Shown: piece by piece, positions 36,216 to 45,455 of the stretch
How the letters are laid out: each line of letters opens with the position of its first letter
Position numbering within the stretch: the first letter of the stretch is position 1
Assembly (NCBI GenBank): GCA_016786745.1
Contig: JAEUVS010000038.1
Location: 1 to 64,000, forward strand
Origin: Chitinophagaceae bacterium
Lineage (GTDB): Bacteria > Bacteroidota > Bacteroidia > Chitinophagales > Chitinophagaceae
Reading direction: 5' to 3'
DNA length: 64,000 nucleotides
Notes under the pieces: generated by a model
Seen by the model: the letters and a program-made list of their open reading frames with translations, nothing else
Told to the model about the DNA's origin: nothing
Databases searched by the model: none
Made by a program: the position numbers and the translations under genes

Positions 36216-38159
36216 ATGAAACAACGTTCACTATCCGCTTTTCTTTTTGCTTTAATCGTTCAGGTATTCGCCCACGCGCAAAACGCAGTTAAACCAGGCG
36301 CATTTATAGTAGAACCGCCAACCCTGATAAACCTCGGTTTCGAGTGGCAGATATCAGGCGATGACAACCGCAACGCGGAAGTAAAAACAGCCTACCGGAT
36401 TTCCGGATCAAACCAATGGGAAGAAGGTATGCCGCTGTTAAGAATCGGCGGCGAACGCGTGTTCAGGCAAACCGAACACCTCGACTACACCGTTCCTCAC
36501 ATGTTTGCAGGAAGTATTTTAGATGTTACACCCGGCACAGAATATGAATGCCGGTTTACGATGTCCGATCCCGACGGAGTAGAGGGCGAAGCAACACGAG
36601 TTATCAAAGTACGCACGCGTGCCGAACCAAAAGCAGCTGAAGGTGGCAGGGTATTGCATGTTTATCCTTTTGAATGGAAGGGCGAAATGCAGCAGCCTTC
36701 GTTCCAGGGATTGAAAGCCGCATACTATGGATCGGGATTGGGCGACTGGTCGGTGGTGAGTGAAAAAACCGTGCAACCCGGCGACATCATAAAAGTTCAT
36801 GCAGGCATGTATAAAGCCGATGCCCTGAATTATGTTGAACCAAATGGACTTTCATTCGACGGAACTTATGTGCTCACAGCAAAGGGAACAGAAGAAAAGC
36901 CAATCGTAATACAAGCCGCGGGTGATGGTGAAGTGATTTTTGATGGCAACGGTGCGCACACTCTTTTCGATGTGTCCGCAACTGCGCATCACATTTTCGA
37001 AGGCATTACTTTCAGAAACGCGGATATAGTTTTTGCCGCTGGTCAGAAAAGAGTAAACGGAGCTTCGAATTTGACTGTAAAAAATTGCAGGATGGAAGAA
37101 GTTGGGATAGGCGTTACCACAGAATTCGCGGGATCTAAAAATTTTTATATCGCCGATAATATCATTCTCGGTCGCGATGACCGCTACCGGCTTCGGGGCT
37201 GGGCTAACCCGGGTGTGTATCCTCCAAATCAATTGAACAGTTACATAGGTATTCGTGTATATGGATCGGGACACGTGATTTGTCATAATGCAGTTGCATT
37301 TTTTCATGATGGCATTGATGTGTCAACTTATGGTTCGCCTGAGAAAGAGCAGGATTTAAAAGCTGTGTCAATTGATATTTACAACAACGACATTCATCTC
37401 GTTGCCGACGATTTCATAGAGGCCGATGGTGGAGTACACAATATTCGTGTAATGAGAAATCGTGGCGTTAATGCCGGGCAATGCGGGTTAAGTGCACAGC
37501 CGGTATTCGGTGGACCGGCATATTTTATTCGAAATGTTTTATACCACATACCAAACGGTTTTGCATTTAAATTTTTGGCGAAACCTGCGGGACTGTACGT
37601 TCTGCATAATACGATCATAGGAGAGAATCGTGTTGGCGATATTTACTCAAACGCGCACTTCAGGAATAATTTATTTCTTGGCGCAGACGCTCCGCGGCAT
37701 ATTATTGCCGTGTTTCCACTCGCCACGGCTTATTCTACCTATGATTATAACGGGTATCGTCCCAATAAAAATGGCTCGCCTCAATATGTTTGGGCCGCGC
37801 CATCTTCCGGCGAAAGAACTAACTATGGTATCACCGTTAAAGAAAACGGAAAAGAATTTTCTTCGTTAAAAGAACTTTCTGCAGCGAGTGATTTGGAGAA
37901 GCACGGATTGGAGATTGACTACGATATTTTCAATGCACTGCAGGCGCCTGATCCCAAAAAACCTTACGGCGTTTATCATGCGACAGATTTAAGTTTTCAG
38001 CTCAACCCGAAAGGAAAAGCTATAGACAAAGGGGTGTCAATCCCTAATATCAATTCAAAATTTTCAGGAAAGGCTCCCGATCTCGGCGCACTTGAAGCTG
38101 GTGAGGCAGTTCCCGTTTATGGACCGCGCGGACAAAGAGATGAATGTTTTTATAGATAG
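36216..38159 (+). CDS. exported right-handed beta-helix protein, pectate-lyase-like fold
   Basis: The product has 647 residues. ATG 36216 is chosen because it begins the signal peptide (cleavage after AHAQ); a start nine codons earlier would add a polar leader. Residues about 30-135 form a fibronectin III-like domain (TPGTEYECRFTMSD near its end). From about 180 to 590 a parallel beta-helix is evident from stacked Asn-ladder repeats such as ASNLTVKNCRMEEVG, SKNFYIADNIILGRDDR, GHVICHNAVAFFHDGIDV and AVSIDIYNNDIHLVADDFIE. The acidic pair DDFIEADGG may be a cation or active site. Families with this shape include polysaccharide lyases and epimerases, but no lyase signature is definite. The gene is convergent with porP/sprF. 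Confidence 0.8.
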   Translation: MKQRSLSAFLFALIVQVFAHAQNAVKPGAFIVEPPTLINLGFEWQISGDDNRNAEVKTAYRISGSNQWEEGMPLLRIGGERVFRQTEHLDYTVPHMFAGSILDVTPGTEYECRFTMSDPDGVEGEATRVIKVRTRAEPKAAEGGRVLHVYPFEWKGEMQQPSFQGLKAAYYGSGLGDWSVVSEKTVQPGDIIKVHAGMYKADALNYVEPNGLSFDGTYVLTAKGTEEKPIVIQAAGDGEVIFDGNGAHTLFDVSATAHHIFEGITFRNADIVFAAGQKRVNGASNLTVKNCRMEEVGIGVTTEFAGSKNFYIADNIILGRDDRYRLRGWANPGVYPPNQLNSYIGIRVYGSGHVICHNAVAFFHDGIDVSTYGSPEKEQDLKAVSIDIYNNDIHLVADDFIEADGGVHNIRVMRNRGVNAGQCGLSAQPVFGGPAYFIRNVLYHIPNGFAFKFLAKPAGLYVLHNTIIGENRVGDIYSNAHFRNNLFLGADAPRHIIAVFPLATAYSTYDYNGYRPNKNGSPQYVWAAPSSGERTNYGITVKENGKEFSSLKELSAASDLEKHGLEIDYDIFNALQAPDPKKPYGVYHATDLSFQLNPKGKAIDKGVSIPNINSKFSGKAPDLGALEAGEAVPVYGPRGQRDECFYR

Positions 38160-38227
38160 ATCAATCGTTTGAATCAGCCTGGAGACTCGCACCGGCAGTT
38201 GTTTTGATCGCTGAATTTACCGATATT

Positions 38228-39211
38228 CTAGTACCACGGAATTAATCTTCTTAACTCCGACAAATCGGGCCGCAGATAAATTAAACTTACTTCAAACGCG
38301 TTTGTTGCCGATGCGCGTGTTTGTCCCATTGTATAATCGTAACTGAAACCAACCTGTAATCCGTTTATTGAAAAACCTGCATACGGTATCAGCGCATCTT
38401 TCAGGCGGTGCCAAAGACCTAATTTCAATACAGTGTATCCTGTTTGATCGAGGAATATACCGTAGGCCATACCTATTGTTGTTTCATTATCGGCGCCCTG
38501 CCTCCGAAAATTTCCTGAAAAGTAAAGACTCTGATTAAATCCAACATCAATATCACCACCAGCTACCAGCGACCATAAAAACGGTTTCTTGAATTGCTCG
38601 GTCAGAAAGCTTTCATCCTTTTTCAAAATATTATAAACACTGCCTCCGGCGAAGAACGATCTGTCTTCTGCAGAAAAAGAATACATCGCGCCTGCGTTCA
38701 CATCGAAATAATATTTCTTTCCATCACCCAACGCTTCTCCTACCGGTATCGACGGATTAAACTCACCATTATTAAATTGGTTCTCGAAATTCAACCTGCT
38801 GAAATCTATCCGCTTCTCATTATAAGTTCCCTGGAAACCTACACCTATCGACTGGTATTCATCCAACGCAATGTGATAACCCGAGCTGACGGCTATGCTG
38901 TTTCCCTGCACGGCTCCTTCAAGCGTCTGATCGTTTACCAGTACCAGCCCGAGCCCGAGAATATTTCCTTCTGCAAGGCGGTCCTGCATTATATGCGCAT
39001 CGCCTGAAGCCGTTATCGTTTTATACGGCGAACCTGCATCGTTCCACTGGCTTCTGTAAGCGGCCGCAAGACGGTAGGGTCCTGTTGTTAATCCCGTTGC
39101 GGCAGGATTGATCAACATAGGCGTTGCATAGAATTGTGAGAAATGGGTTGACTGCCCACTTGCAACATGCATTATTGCAAATGTTGCAATCGAAAGTAGT
39201 AGCGTTCTCAT
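38228..39211 (-). CDS. PorP/SprF family type IX secretion membrane protein
   Basis: The product has 327 residues with a signal peptide (cleavage after ASGQ) followed at once by the family hallmark STHFSQFYATPMLINPAATGL, here cited as QFYATPMLINPAATG at about 24-38. The rest is a predicted 14-16-stranded beta-barrel, with alternating patterns such as SIAVSSGYHIALDEYQSIGVG. PorP/SprF proteins help the type IX system move or anchor proteins with gliding-type C-terminal domains. It is two bases downstream of the kelch/CHU_C protein gene, which encodes exactly such a partner, so the pair is a typical co-transcribed module. Confidence 0.92.
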   Translation of the reverse strand: MRTLLLSIATFAIMHVASGQSTHFSQFYATPMLINPAATGLTTGPYRLAAAYRSQWNDAGSPYKTITASGDAHIMQDRLAEGNILGLGLVLVNDQTLEGAVQGNSIAVSSGYHIALDEYQSIGVGFQGTYNEKRIDFSRLNFENQFNNGEFNPSIPVGEALGDGKKYYFDVNAGAMYSFSAEDRSFFAGGSVYNILKKDESFLTEQFKKPFLWSLVAGGDIDVGFNQSLYFSGNFRRQGADNETTIGMAYGIFLDQTGYTVLKLGLWHRLKDALIPYAGFSINGLQVGFSYDYTMGQTRASATNAFEVSLIYLRPDLSELRRLIPWY

Positions 39212-39212
39212 C

Positions 39213-41753
39213 TCATCTGATTAAAACAGTTTTACCCGATAGTTTCAAGGGCGCGCCGTCTGAGGTCCTTCCCACCAAAATCCATGTATAAGTGCCCGGT
39301 GGCTGCAATTCCCCCTTGTACTTTCCATCCCATCCTTCGCCCAGCACACTTGTTTGATACACCATAGTTCCCCACCTGTTATATACTTTGAAATAATCGA
39401 GCCTGATAATATTGCCTAAGGGACGCAGGCGGTCGTTCACATTATTCCCGTTCGGGGTAAATGCGGTGGGCACGCCCACTTTAAGCGTGCTATTGTTACC
39501 ACCATTGCCCGGAACAACTTTCACCAGCTGCGTATCAACTACGGAACATCCCTGTTCGTTAGTGATAGTTACTGTGTATTTAGTTTCTTTATCGATTCTT
39601 GCAGTTGGAGTGGCCGATGACGGATCATCAAGACCCGAATAGGGCAACCATTCATACGACTCACCCGTAATTCGCGCCGAGAGTAACACAGGTACATTCG
39701 GATTGGTGGTAAGGTCAGAATAGCGCACGCCGTTTGTGTTCAACTCAACTACTTCCGCAGTATTGGCAGCAGGACCGCTGCACACACCACCTTTTACAAT
39801 TACACTATATGTGCCCGGCTGAATGGCATAAAAAGTTGAGGCTGTTTGTCCCGCTATCGTTTCGCCATTTAATTGCCATTCATAGGAGGAGCCACCTGTA
39901 GCGGTCAACGTTTGTCCTATACCGTTACATATGGCCGCAGATGCCGGGGTGATAGTACCCGCTGGCGTAGGTTCAACCGTAACCACTGCTGTATTAGAAG
40001 CCGGGCCTTTGCAGGATCCGTTGGTAATTTCAACGCTGTAGGTGCCACCTTCCTTAACTGTAATCTTCGGGCCGGTTTCCGGAAGCGGTAAGCCATTGCG
40101 TTTCCATAGATATGAAGTACCACCTGTTACTGTAAGCACCTGCGATGCACCCTGGCAAATGGTGGCCGATTCAGGAGTGATCGAGCCGCTCGGAGCGGTT
40201 GCTTTCGTAATCGCGACTGTATTAAATCCGGGCACTTCGCAAACTCCATTCTTAACAATTACGCTATATGTGCCTGTTTGCGTGGCGGTATATTTTGCGC
40301 CCGTTGCACCCGCGATAACCTGGTTATCTTTTAGCCATGTAAATGATGATCCGCCTGTAGCAGTAAGCTCCTGCGATCCGCCTTCGCAAATTTTTGCTGA
40401 TTCCGGCGAAATAGTACCGCTGCCACACGGCGTAATGCGCCATGTTTGATTATGATTTCCTCCATCGATCTGGCCTCCAAAAAACCAGAGGGTACCATCC
40501 GAATGTGTCCATGCCGAACTACCCGACGATCCGCCCGGTTTATTGCCGGGCGCGCTTGAACCCCGCGTACCATATACTGCCGAAGCATTTTCAACATCGC
40601 CCTTTATAAATGTCCACGTGCCGTCGGCGATAGAATATTTCCAGGCGTTGTTCAGCGGACTACCAATCCTTCCATATCCTCTTCCCCCGAACAACCATAG
40701 ATCGCCATTCGGATCCAGCCAACCCGATGCAGACATGCGCCCACCGGGGTGACCCGTTGATGTAGGCACACCCACTGTATCGAATTCAGGACTTTCATTT
40801 TTGTCGTCGCTTCCGCTCATCCACGCCCAGTTGTTTTGAGCGGGGTCATACAACCAAAGATCATTGTGAAGATCGTTACCCCTCTGTCCGCCATATAACC
40901 AGAATCGGCCCTGGTTATCCTTCCAGCCCGTGGCGCCTTGCCTGCCGCCAGGTGTATTATTATTTTGAAACTGGCCGCGTTGTCCATATCGTCCATTCCG
41001 GTCCTCACGTTTTTCACCTTTCATCCATGTCCACTGCTGAGAGGAAATCGAATAGCGCCAGACATCGTTGAGGCCCCCGGTTTCTTCACGTTCCGAAAAG
41101 CCGTATCCTCCGAAAAGCCAGAGATTGCCATCGTTATCCACCCACGTTGTAGAAAGATACCGGCCGCCCGGTATGTTGTCGTTATCGGGTTGTTCCTGCC
41201 TGCCATAATCACCACCGCGGTTAAGCCGGTTACTGCCGCCTATCCATGCCCATGTATTGGTTGACGGTGTATACTTCCAAAGGTCATTAAGCAGACCGGT
41301 GTTATTGCCGGCTGCATAGCCAGAGCCACCGAACATCCAGAAATTTCCATCCTTATCTACCCATGACGCCGCATTCTGGCGGGCTCCGGGTTGCTGAAAC
41401 AGGGGAATTCCAATTATTCCGTAACGTCCCGGGTTGTCGGACGCTTTGTCGCCGTTCATCCATGTCCACTGGTTTGTTGATGGATTATACCGCCAGAGGT
41501 CGTTTAAAAGGCCCGATGATGATTCAGCGTTTCCGCTTCCACCGAATAGCCAGAAATTGCCCTGGCTGTCGGTCCACGTACAGGCGCCGTAACGGCTTCC
41601 GGGAATGTTTGAAGGAGAGGGAATGGCCGCGATGCCGTAGCTGCCGCCGGCATTGGCCTGTTTACTTCCGCCGATCCACGTCCATTGCTGCTGTGAAAAG
41701 GCGGGCTGTGCGAATAGCCAGATAAACAGTAGGGAACAAATACTTTTTTTCAT
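39213..41753 (-). CDS. kelch-repeat adhesin with Ig-like repeats and gliding-type C-terminal domain
   Basis: The product has 846 residues from ATG 41753 (MKKSIC, signal peptide to AFSQ). The open frame extends 83 codons upstream but without signal features. Residues about 20-470 hold seven or so kelch-type repeats with the recurring core WTWIGG...RYG...W.D..GNFWLFGG...LNDLWRY (quoted in parts). Residues about 470-720 have three Ig-like units with repeated CEGGSQELTATGGSS-like openings. The last 90 residues are a CHU_C/gliding-associated domain: VPTAFTPNGNNVND, FKVYNRWG, WDGKYKGELQPPGTY. This domain directs type IX export and surface attachment with the help of the PorP/SprF protein encoded next door. 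Confidence 0.88.
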   Translation of the reverse strand: MKKSICSLLFIWLFAQPAFSQQQWTWIGGSKQANAGGSYGIAAIPSPSNIPGSRYGACTWTDSQGNFWLFGGSGNAESSSGLLNDLWRYNPSTNQWTWMNGDKASDNPGRYGIIGIPLFQQPGARQNAASWVDKDGNFWMFGGSGYAAGNNTGLLNDLWKYTPSTNTWAWIGGSNRLNRGGDYGRQEQPDNDNIPGGRYLSTTWVDNDGNLWLFGGYGFSEREETGGLNDVWRYSISSQQWTWMKGEKREDRNGRYGQRGQFQNNNTPGGRQGATGWKDNQGRFWLYGGQRGNDLHNDLWLYDPAQNNWAWMSGSDDKNESPEFDTVGVPTSTGHPGGRMSASGWLDPNGDLWLFGGRGYGRIGSPLNNAWKYSIADGTWTFIKGDVENASAVYGTRGSSAPGNKPGGSSGSSAWTHSDGTLWFFGGQIDGGNHNQTWRITPCGSGTISPESAKICEGGSQELTATGGSSFTWLKDNQVIAGATGAKYTATQTGTYSVIVKNGVCEVPGFNTVAITKATAPSGSITPESATICQGASQVLTVTGGTSYLWKRNGLPLPETGPKITVKEGGTYSVEITNGSCKGPASNTAVVTVEPTPAGTITPASAAICNGIGQTLTATGGSSYEWQLNGETIAGQTASTFYAIQPGTYSVIVKGGVCSGPAANTAEVVELNTNGVRYSDLTTNPNVPVLLSARITGESYEWLPYSGLDDPSSATPTARIDKETKYTVTITNEQGCSVVDTQLVKVVPGNGGNNSTLKVGVPTAFTPNGNNVNDRLRPLGNIIRLDYFKVYNRWGTMVYQTSVLGEGWDGKYKGELQPPGTYTWILVGRTSDGAPLKLSGKTVLIR

Positions 41754-42067
41754 AAAGTAGAGCATATGGATACATATCCATTTGGGGTTAGCAGGTAGGT
41801 CGGGGTGTGTGATATTGGATTGATGCAGGAGCCCGCGTGCCGGCAGGTGTTCCAGTGAAGGGATCATGGACAAACCGATCGGTTTATCACGTGAATAAGA
41901 TGCTGGCAAGGTACCTTTTTTGAATGAAATCTCATAGGGGATGGCGAGGATAAGTGGCAAATATGTTACTTCAAATAACGTTCCACGGTCTGGCGAAGAC
42001 ATAAAAAAGGGGGTTTTTGACGGAAACCGAAAGATTTTGCTGTAATTAGTACCGTTTAAACCTCCTT
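41754..42067. other. 314-bp divergent intergenic region with a perfect 14-bp palindrome
   Basis: No gene is supported: the open frame of the adhesin runs through it on the minus strand but lies upstream of the signal peptide. AAACCGATCGGTTT at 41872-41885 is an exact palindrome of the size and shape bound by TetR-type repressors. It lies between the adhesin/PorP genes (minus) and the nuclease-helicase gene (plus), so it could act on either. No TetR gene is in the window. Confidence 0.45.
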
Positions 42068-45000
42068 ATGCAAAAAACGGGCTCGCGCATTTTACTCTCT
42101 GCTACAGACCTTTCATTTTTTATGGGCTGCAACCATGCCACATGGCTCGACCTGCAGGTTGCCCTCGGCAAGCTCAATAAACCACCGAAATATGAAGACG
42201 CCGCACTTAAAACGCTGCAGGAGAAAGGGCAAAAGTTTGAGGAAGATGTGCTGAACAAACTCGTCAGTGAGGGCAAAACTGTCGTTAGGATTGGCCACGA
42301 TTACCTGACCGCCGCCGGGGAAACCATCGCGGCGATGAAGAGCGGCGCCGATATTATCTACCAGGGCCGGCTCGAAGATGGTCAATGGGCCGGTTGGGCC
42401 GATTTCCTTGTAAAAGTTGACCGCAAAAGCAGGTTGGGCGACTGGTCGTATGAGGTGAAGGATACCAAATTCGCAAAACATACCCGCGCGGGATCGGTTC
42501 TGCAGATTACCCTCTATTCGGATATGCTTGCCAAAATTCAGGGAATACAGCCTGAACATATGTATATCAAAACGCCTGAAAAGAAAGAGCCCTACAGGGT
42601 AGATGACTATATAGCGTACTTCAGGCTGATGCGAAGGAAACTGCTGGACGCTATAGAACTAAAGGAGGAAGTGACATACCCGCACCCGGTAGAGCTATGC
42701 GATATCTGTAAATGGTGGCAGGTATGTAATGAACGAAGAAGAAAAGACGATCACCTGGCTTTTATAGCCGGTATGGGTTCTTCGCAAACCAGGGAAGTAA
42801 AAAACTGGGAGGTTCACACACTTAAATCGATGGCCATTCTGCCATTGCCCATTCCTCACGAACCGACAAGAGGAAATATTCAAACGTATGTCAAGCTACG
42901 GGAGCAGGCACGCGTGCAATTGCAGGCGCGCGAAGAAAAGAGGAACGTTCATGAGATTTTGCCTTTGCAGGAGGAAATGGGTTTTCATCAATTGCCAAAA
43001 CCATCCGGGGGCGATATCTTCTTCGATTTCGAGGGCGACCCTTTCGTCGGTAGTACCGGGAGGGAGTATCTTTTCGGCTGGGTACATAAGGGCGAGTATC
43101 GTCACATCTGGGCAACAACCGACCAGGAAGAAAAAAAGGCGCTGGAACAATTTGTGGATAGAGTAATGGATACCTGGAATAATTACCCGGATATGCATAT
43201 TTACCATTTCACGGCATATGAGCCATCCGCGTTAAAACGCCTCATGGGTAAATATGCAACAAGGGAAGACCAGGTAGACAGGTTGCTGCGGGGAAAAGTG
43301 TTTGTAGATCTGCATGCGATTTTAAAACATTCGGTGAGGGCGGGAGTGGAAGCATATTCGCTCAAGGAAATGGAAAGAATGCACAACTTCAAAAGGCAGC
43401 GCGATCTAAAGCTCGTGCGCCAGCACAAAACATTGTACGAAACACTTCTTGAAAATGATAACATCGATGTAGTTGAAGAAGAAACAAAAAATGTGGTGCG
43501 CGATTACAATATGGAAGATTGCATCTCGGCGCAAAGTTTGCGCGACTGGCTCGAACAATTGCGAGAAGAGGAAATAAGAAAAGGAAGTAAAATTGAACGG
43601 CCCGTTCGGAAAGAAGATGATCCCTCGGAGAATATTACTGCGCATCTCCAAAGAATTCAACCAATTTTTGAAGCGTTGACAAAAGATGTTAACCCGTTCG
43701 ACAGATCTCTGCGTTCGGATGAACAGCACGCGCGTTGGCTGCTCGCTCATATGCTTGATTGGTACCGGAGGGAACAGAAATCGGTTTGGTGGAATTTTTT
43801 GCGTTTAAAAGATTTGGATGAAGAAGCCCTGCTTGATGAAAGTGAAGCGCTGTCGGGCCTCAGGTTCAATGGAAAGGAAGACGTTGGTAAGCAAAGCGTT
43901 GTCCACTACTATAATTTTCCTGACCAGGAAACAGAAATAAAGCAGGGAGAGAAAGTTGAATGTGATGATGGAAAATCCAGGGAAGTTGTTTTCCTGGATA
44001 AGAAAGAACGTGTTGTAGGGATAAAAAAAGGAAAGAAAGTTGCAGATTTTCACCCGAAGTATCTTATTCAGAAGAAAATAATTTCACAAAAAGAAAAAGA
44101 AGAATCTATTATCCGTTTTGCTCAATGGGTGGTTGACAATGGAGTTGATTCTTCTGACTCTCTTGCAGGTTATCGTGCCGGCCGCGACCTGTTATTAAGA
44201 AAACTACCGCGTATACGCGAAGCCGTAACCGCATCGGACAATGCGCAGGATAAAGCGGTGGATTGGGTATCAAAACTCGACAATGGTGTATTGCCGGTGC
44301 AGGGCCCGCCAGGCACCGGAAAGAGCCACACCGCCGCGCGTATGATTGTTGACCTGGTAAAACAGGAAAAGAGAATCGGAATAACCGCACTGAGTCACAA
44401 AGTAATTTCTTCCCTGATCGAAAAAGTAATAAAGGCAGCTAAAGATGAGAATGTGGATGTGCACATTGTGCAGAAGGCAGGAGATAACAACACTACTCCT
44501 CATCCAAATTGGCTTCTTGCACAGGAATACAACGAAATTGAAGCTGCGCTTCACAATAAAAAAACAAACATCGTGGCAGGCACCGCGTTTATGTGGGCCA
44601 GGGAGCAATTCAGAGAAGCCGTAGATGTTTTATTTGTTGATGAAGCAGGGCAATTGTCATTGATAGATACGATTGCAGTATCACATGCCGGAAAAAATCT
44701 CGTGTTGCTCGGCGACCCGCAACAGTTGCAGCAACCCCAGAAAGGCGATCACCCGGAGGGAACAGAAGTTTCCTCGTTGGCGCATATATTGGATGGAGAG
44801 GATACAATATCCGAAGAAAAAGGAGTGTTCCTTGATGAAACGTGGCGGATGCATCCTGCTATCTGCAATTATGTCTCCGAAATGTTTTATTCAGGAAGGT
44901 TGCACGCGCGATCCGCCAACAACAACCAGCAGTTATTGGGCGATACTTTTTTCAGAAAGCCCGGTATCCACGTAATAGAAGTATCGCACCAGGGAAACAG

Positions 45001-45445
45001 CAACCAATCTCCGGAGGAGGTGAAGGTTATTCAGCATACTGTTAAGGAACTTCTGAGTAAAAATGTTGAATACATCACATCAAAAAATGAAACACACAAA
45101 CTCACTTCCGAGTCAATTAAAATAATTTCTCCCTACAATGCACAGGTAAATGCGATTTCACTCGCCCTTCCCAATATAAAAGTTGGTACGGTTGACAAGT
45201 TCCAGGGGCAGGAAGCAGAAGTAATAATTTTTTCAATGGCAACATCATCGCCGGCAGATGCACCGAGAGGAATGGATTTTCTGTACAGTCTTAACCGGCT
45301 GAATGTAGCGGTATCAAGAGCGAAAGCGGTGTTTATATTAATAGCAAATCCGGCCTTGTTCGAGCCGGATTGCCATTCACCACACCAAATGAAACTTGCT
45401 AATGCCTTATGCCGATTACTTGAAAGTTCGCATAACGGTAATTAA
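42068..45445 (+). CDS. TM0106-type RecB-like nuclease fused to DEDD exonuclease and SF1 helicase
   Basis: The product has 1125 residues. Part one (1-235) is a Cas4/RecB-like PD-(D/E)xK nuclease with Asp112 (GWADFLVK) and Glu129-x-Lys131 (YEVKD). Cys21, Cys211, Cys214 and Cys220 are spaced as in nucleases holding an [4Fe-4S] cluster (AddB, Cas4). Part two (about 310-540) is an RNase H-like exonuclease fold beginning DFEGDP (Asp320, Glu322) and ending RDYNMEDC. Part three (about 725-1115) is a Dna2/UPF1-like SF1 helicase: GPPGTGKS at about 745, FVDEAGQLS at about 854, GDPQQL, TWRMHP, and VDKFQGQEAE near 1040. It is probably a DNA end-processing enzyme. Neighbours do not reveal a dedicated defence role. 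Confidence 0.88.
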   Translation: MQKTGSRILLSATDLSFFMGCNHATWLDLQVALGKLNKPPKYEDAALKTLQEKGQKFEEDVLNKLVSEGKTVVRIGHDYLTAAGETIAAMKSGADIIYQGRLEDGQWAGWADFLVKVDRKSRLGDWSYEVKDTKFAKHTRAGSVLQITLYSDMLAKIQGIQPEHMYIKTPEKKEPYRVDDYIAYFRLMRRKLLDAIELKEEVTYPHPVELCDICKWWQVCNERRRKDDHLAFIAGMGSSQTREVKNWEVHTLKSMAILPLPIPHEPTRGNIQTYVKLREQARVQLQAREEKRNVHEILPLQEEMGFHQLPKPSGGDIFFDFEGDPFVGSTGREYLFGWVHKGEYRHIWATTDQEEKKALEQFVDRVMDTWNNYPDMHIYHFTAYEPSALKRLMGKYATREDQVDRLLRGKVFVDLHAILKHSVRAGVEAYSLKEMERMHNFKRQRDLKLVRQHKTLYETLLENDNIDVVEEETKNVVRDYNMEDCISAQSLRDWLEQLREEEIRKGSKIERPVRKEDDPSENITAHLQRIQPIFEALTKDVNPFDRSLRSDEQHARWLLAHMLDWYRREQKSVWWNFLRLKDLDEEALLDESEALSGLRFNGKEDVGKQSVVHYYNFPDQETEIKQGEKVECDDGKSREVVFLDKKERVVGIKKGKKVADFHPKYLIQKKIISQKEKEESIIRFAQWVVDNGVDSSDSLAGYRAGRDLLLRKLPRIREAVTASDNAQDKAVDWVSKLDNGVLPVQGPPGTGKSHTAARMIVDLVKQEKRIGITALSHKVISSLIEKVIKAAKDENVDVHIVQKAGDNNTTPHPNWLLAQEYNEIEAALHNKKTNIVAGTAFMWAREQFREAVDVLFVDEAGQLSLIDTIAVSHAGKNLVLLGDPQQLQQPQKGDHPEGTEVSSLAHILDGEDTISEEKGVFLDETWRMHPAICNYVSEMFYSGRLHARSANNNQQLLGDTFFRKPGIHVIEVSHQGNSNQSPEEVKVIQHTVKELLSKNVEYITSKNETHKLTSESIKIISPYNAQVNAISLALPNIKVGTVDKFQGQEAEVIIFSMATSSPADAPRGMDFLYSLNRLNVAVSRAKAVFILIANPALFEPDCHSPHQMKLANALCRLLESSHNGN

Positions 45446-45455
45446 GAAACTTTGC

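Noticed and set aside
41754..42002. N-terminal extension of the kelch adhesin
   Set aside because: The 83 extra residues lack signal features and precede a textbook signal peptide at 41753.
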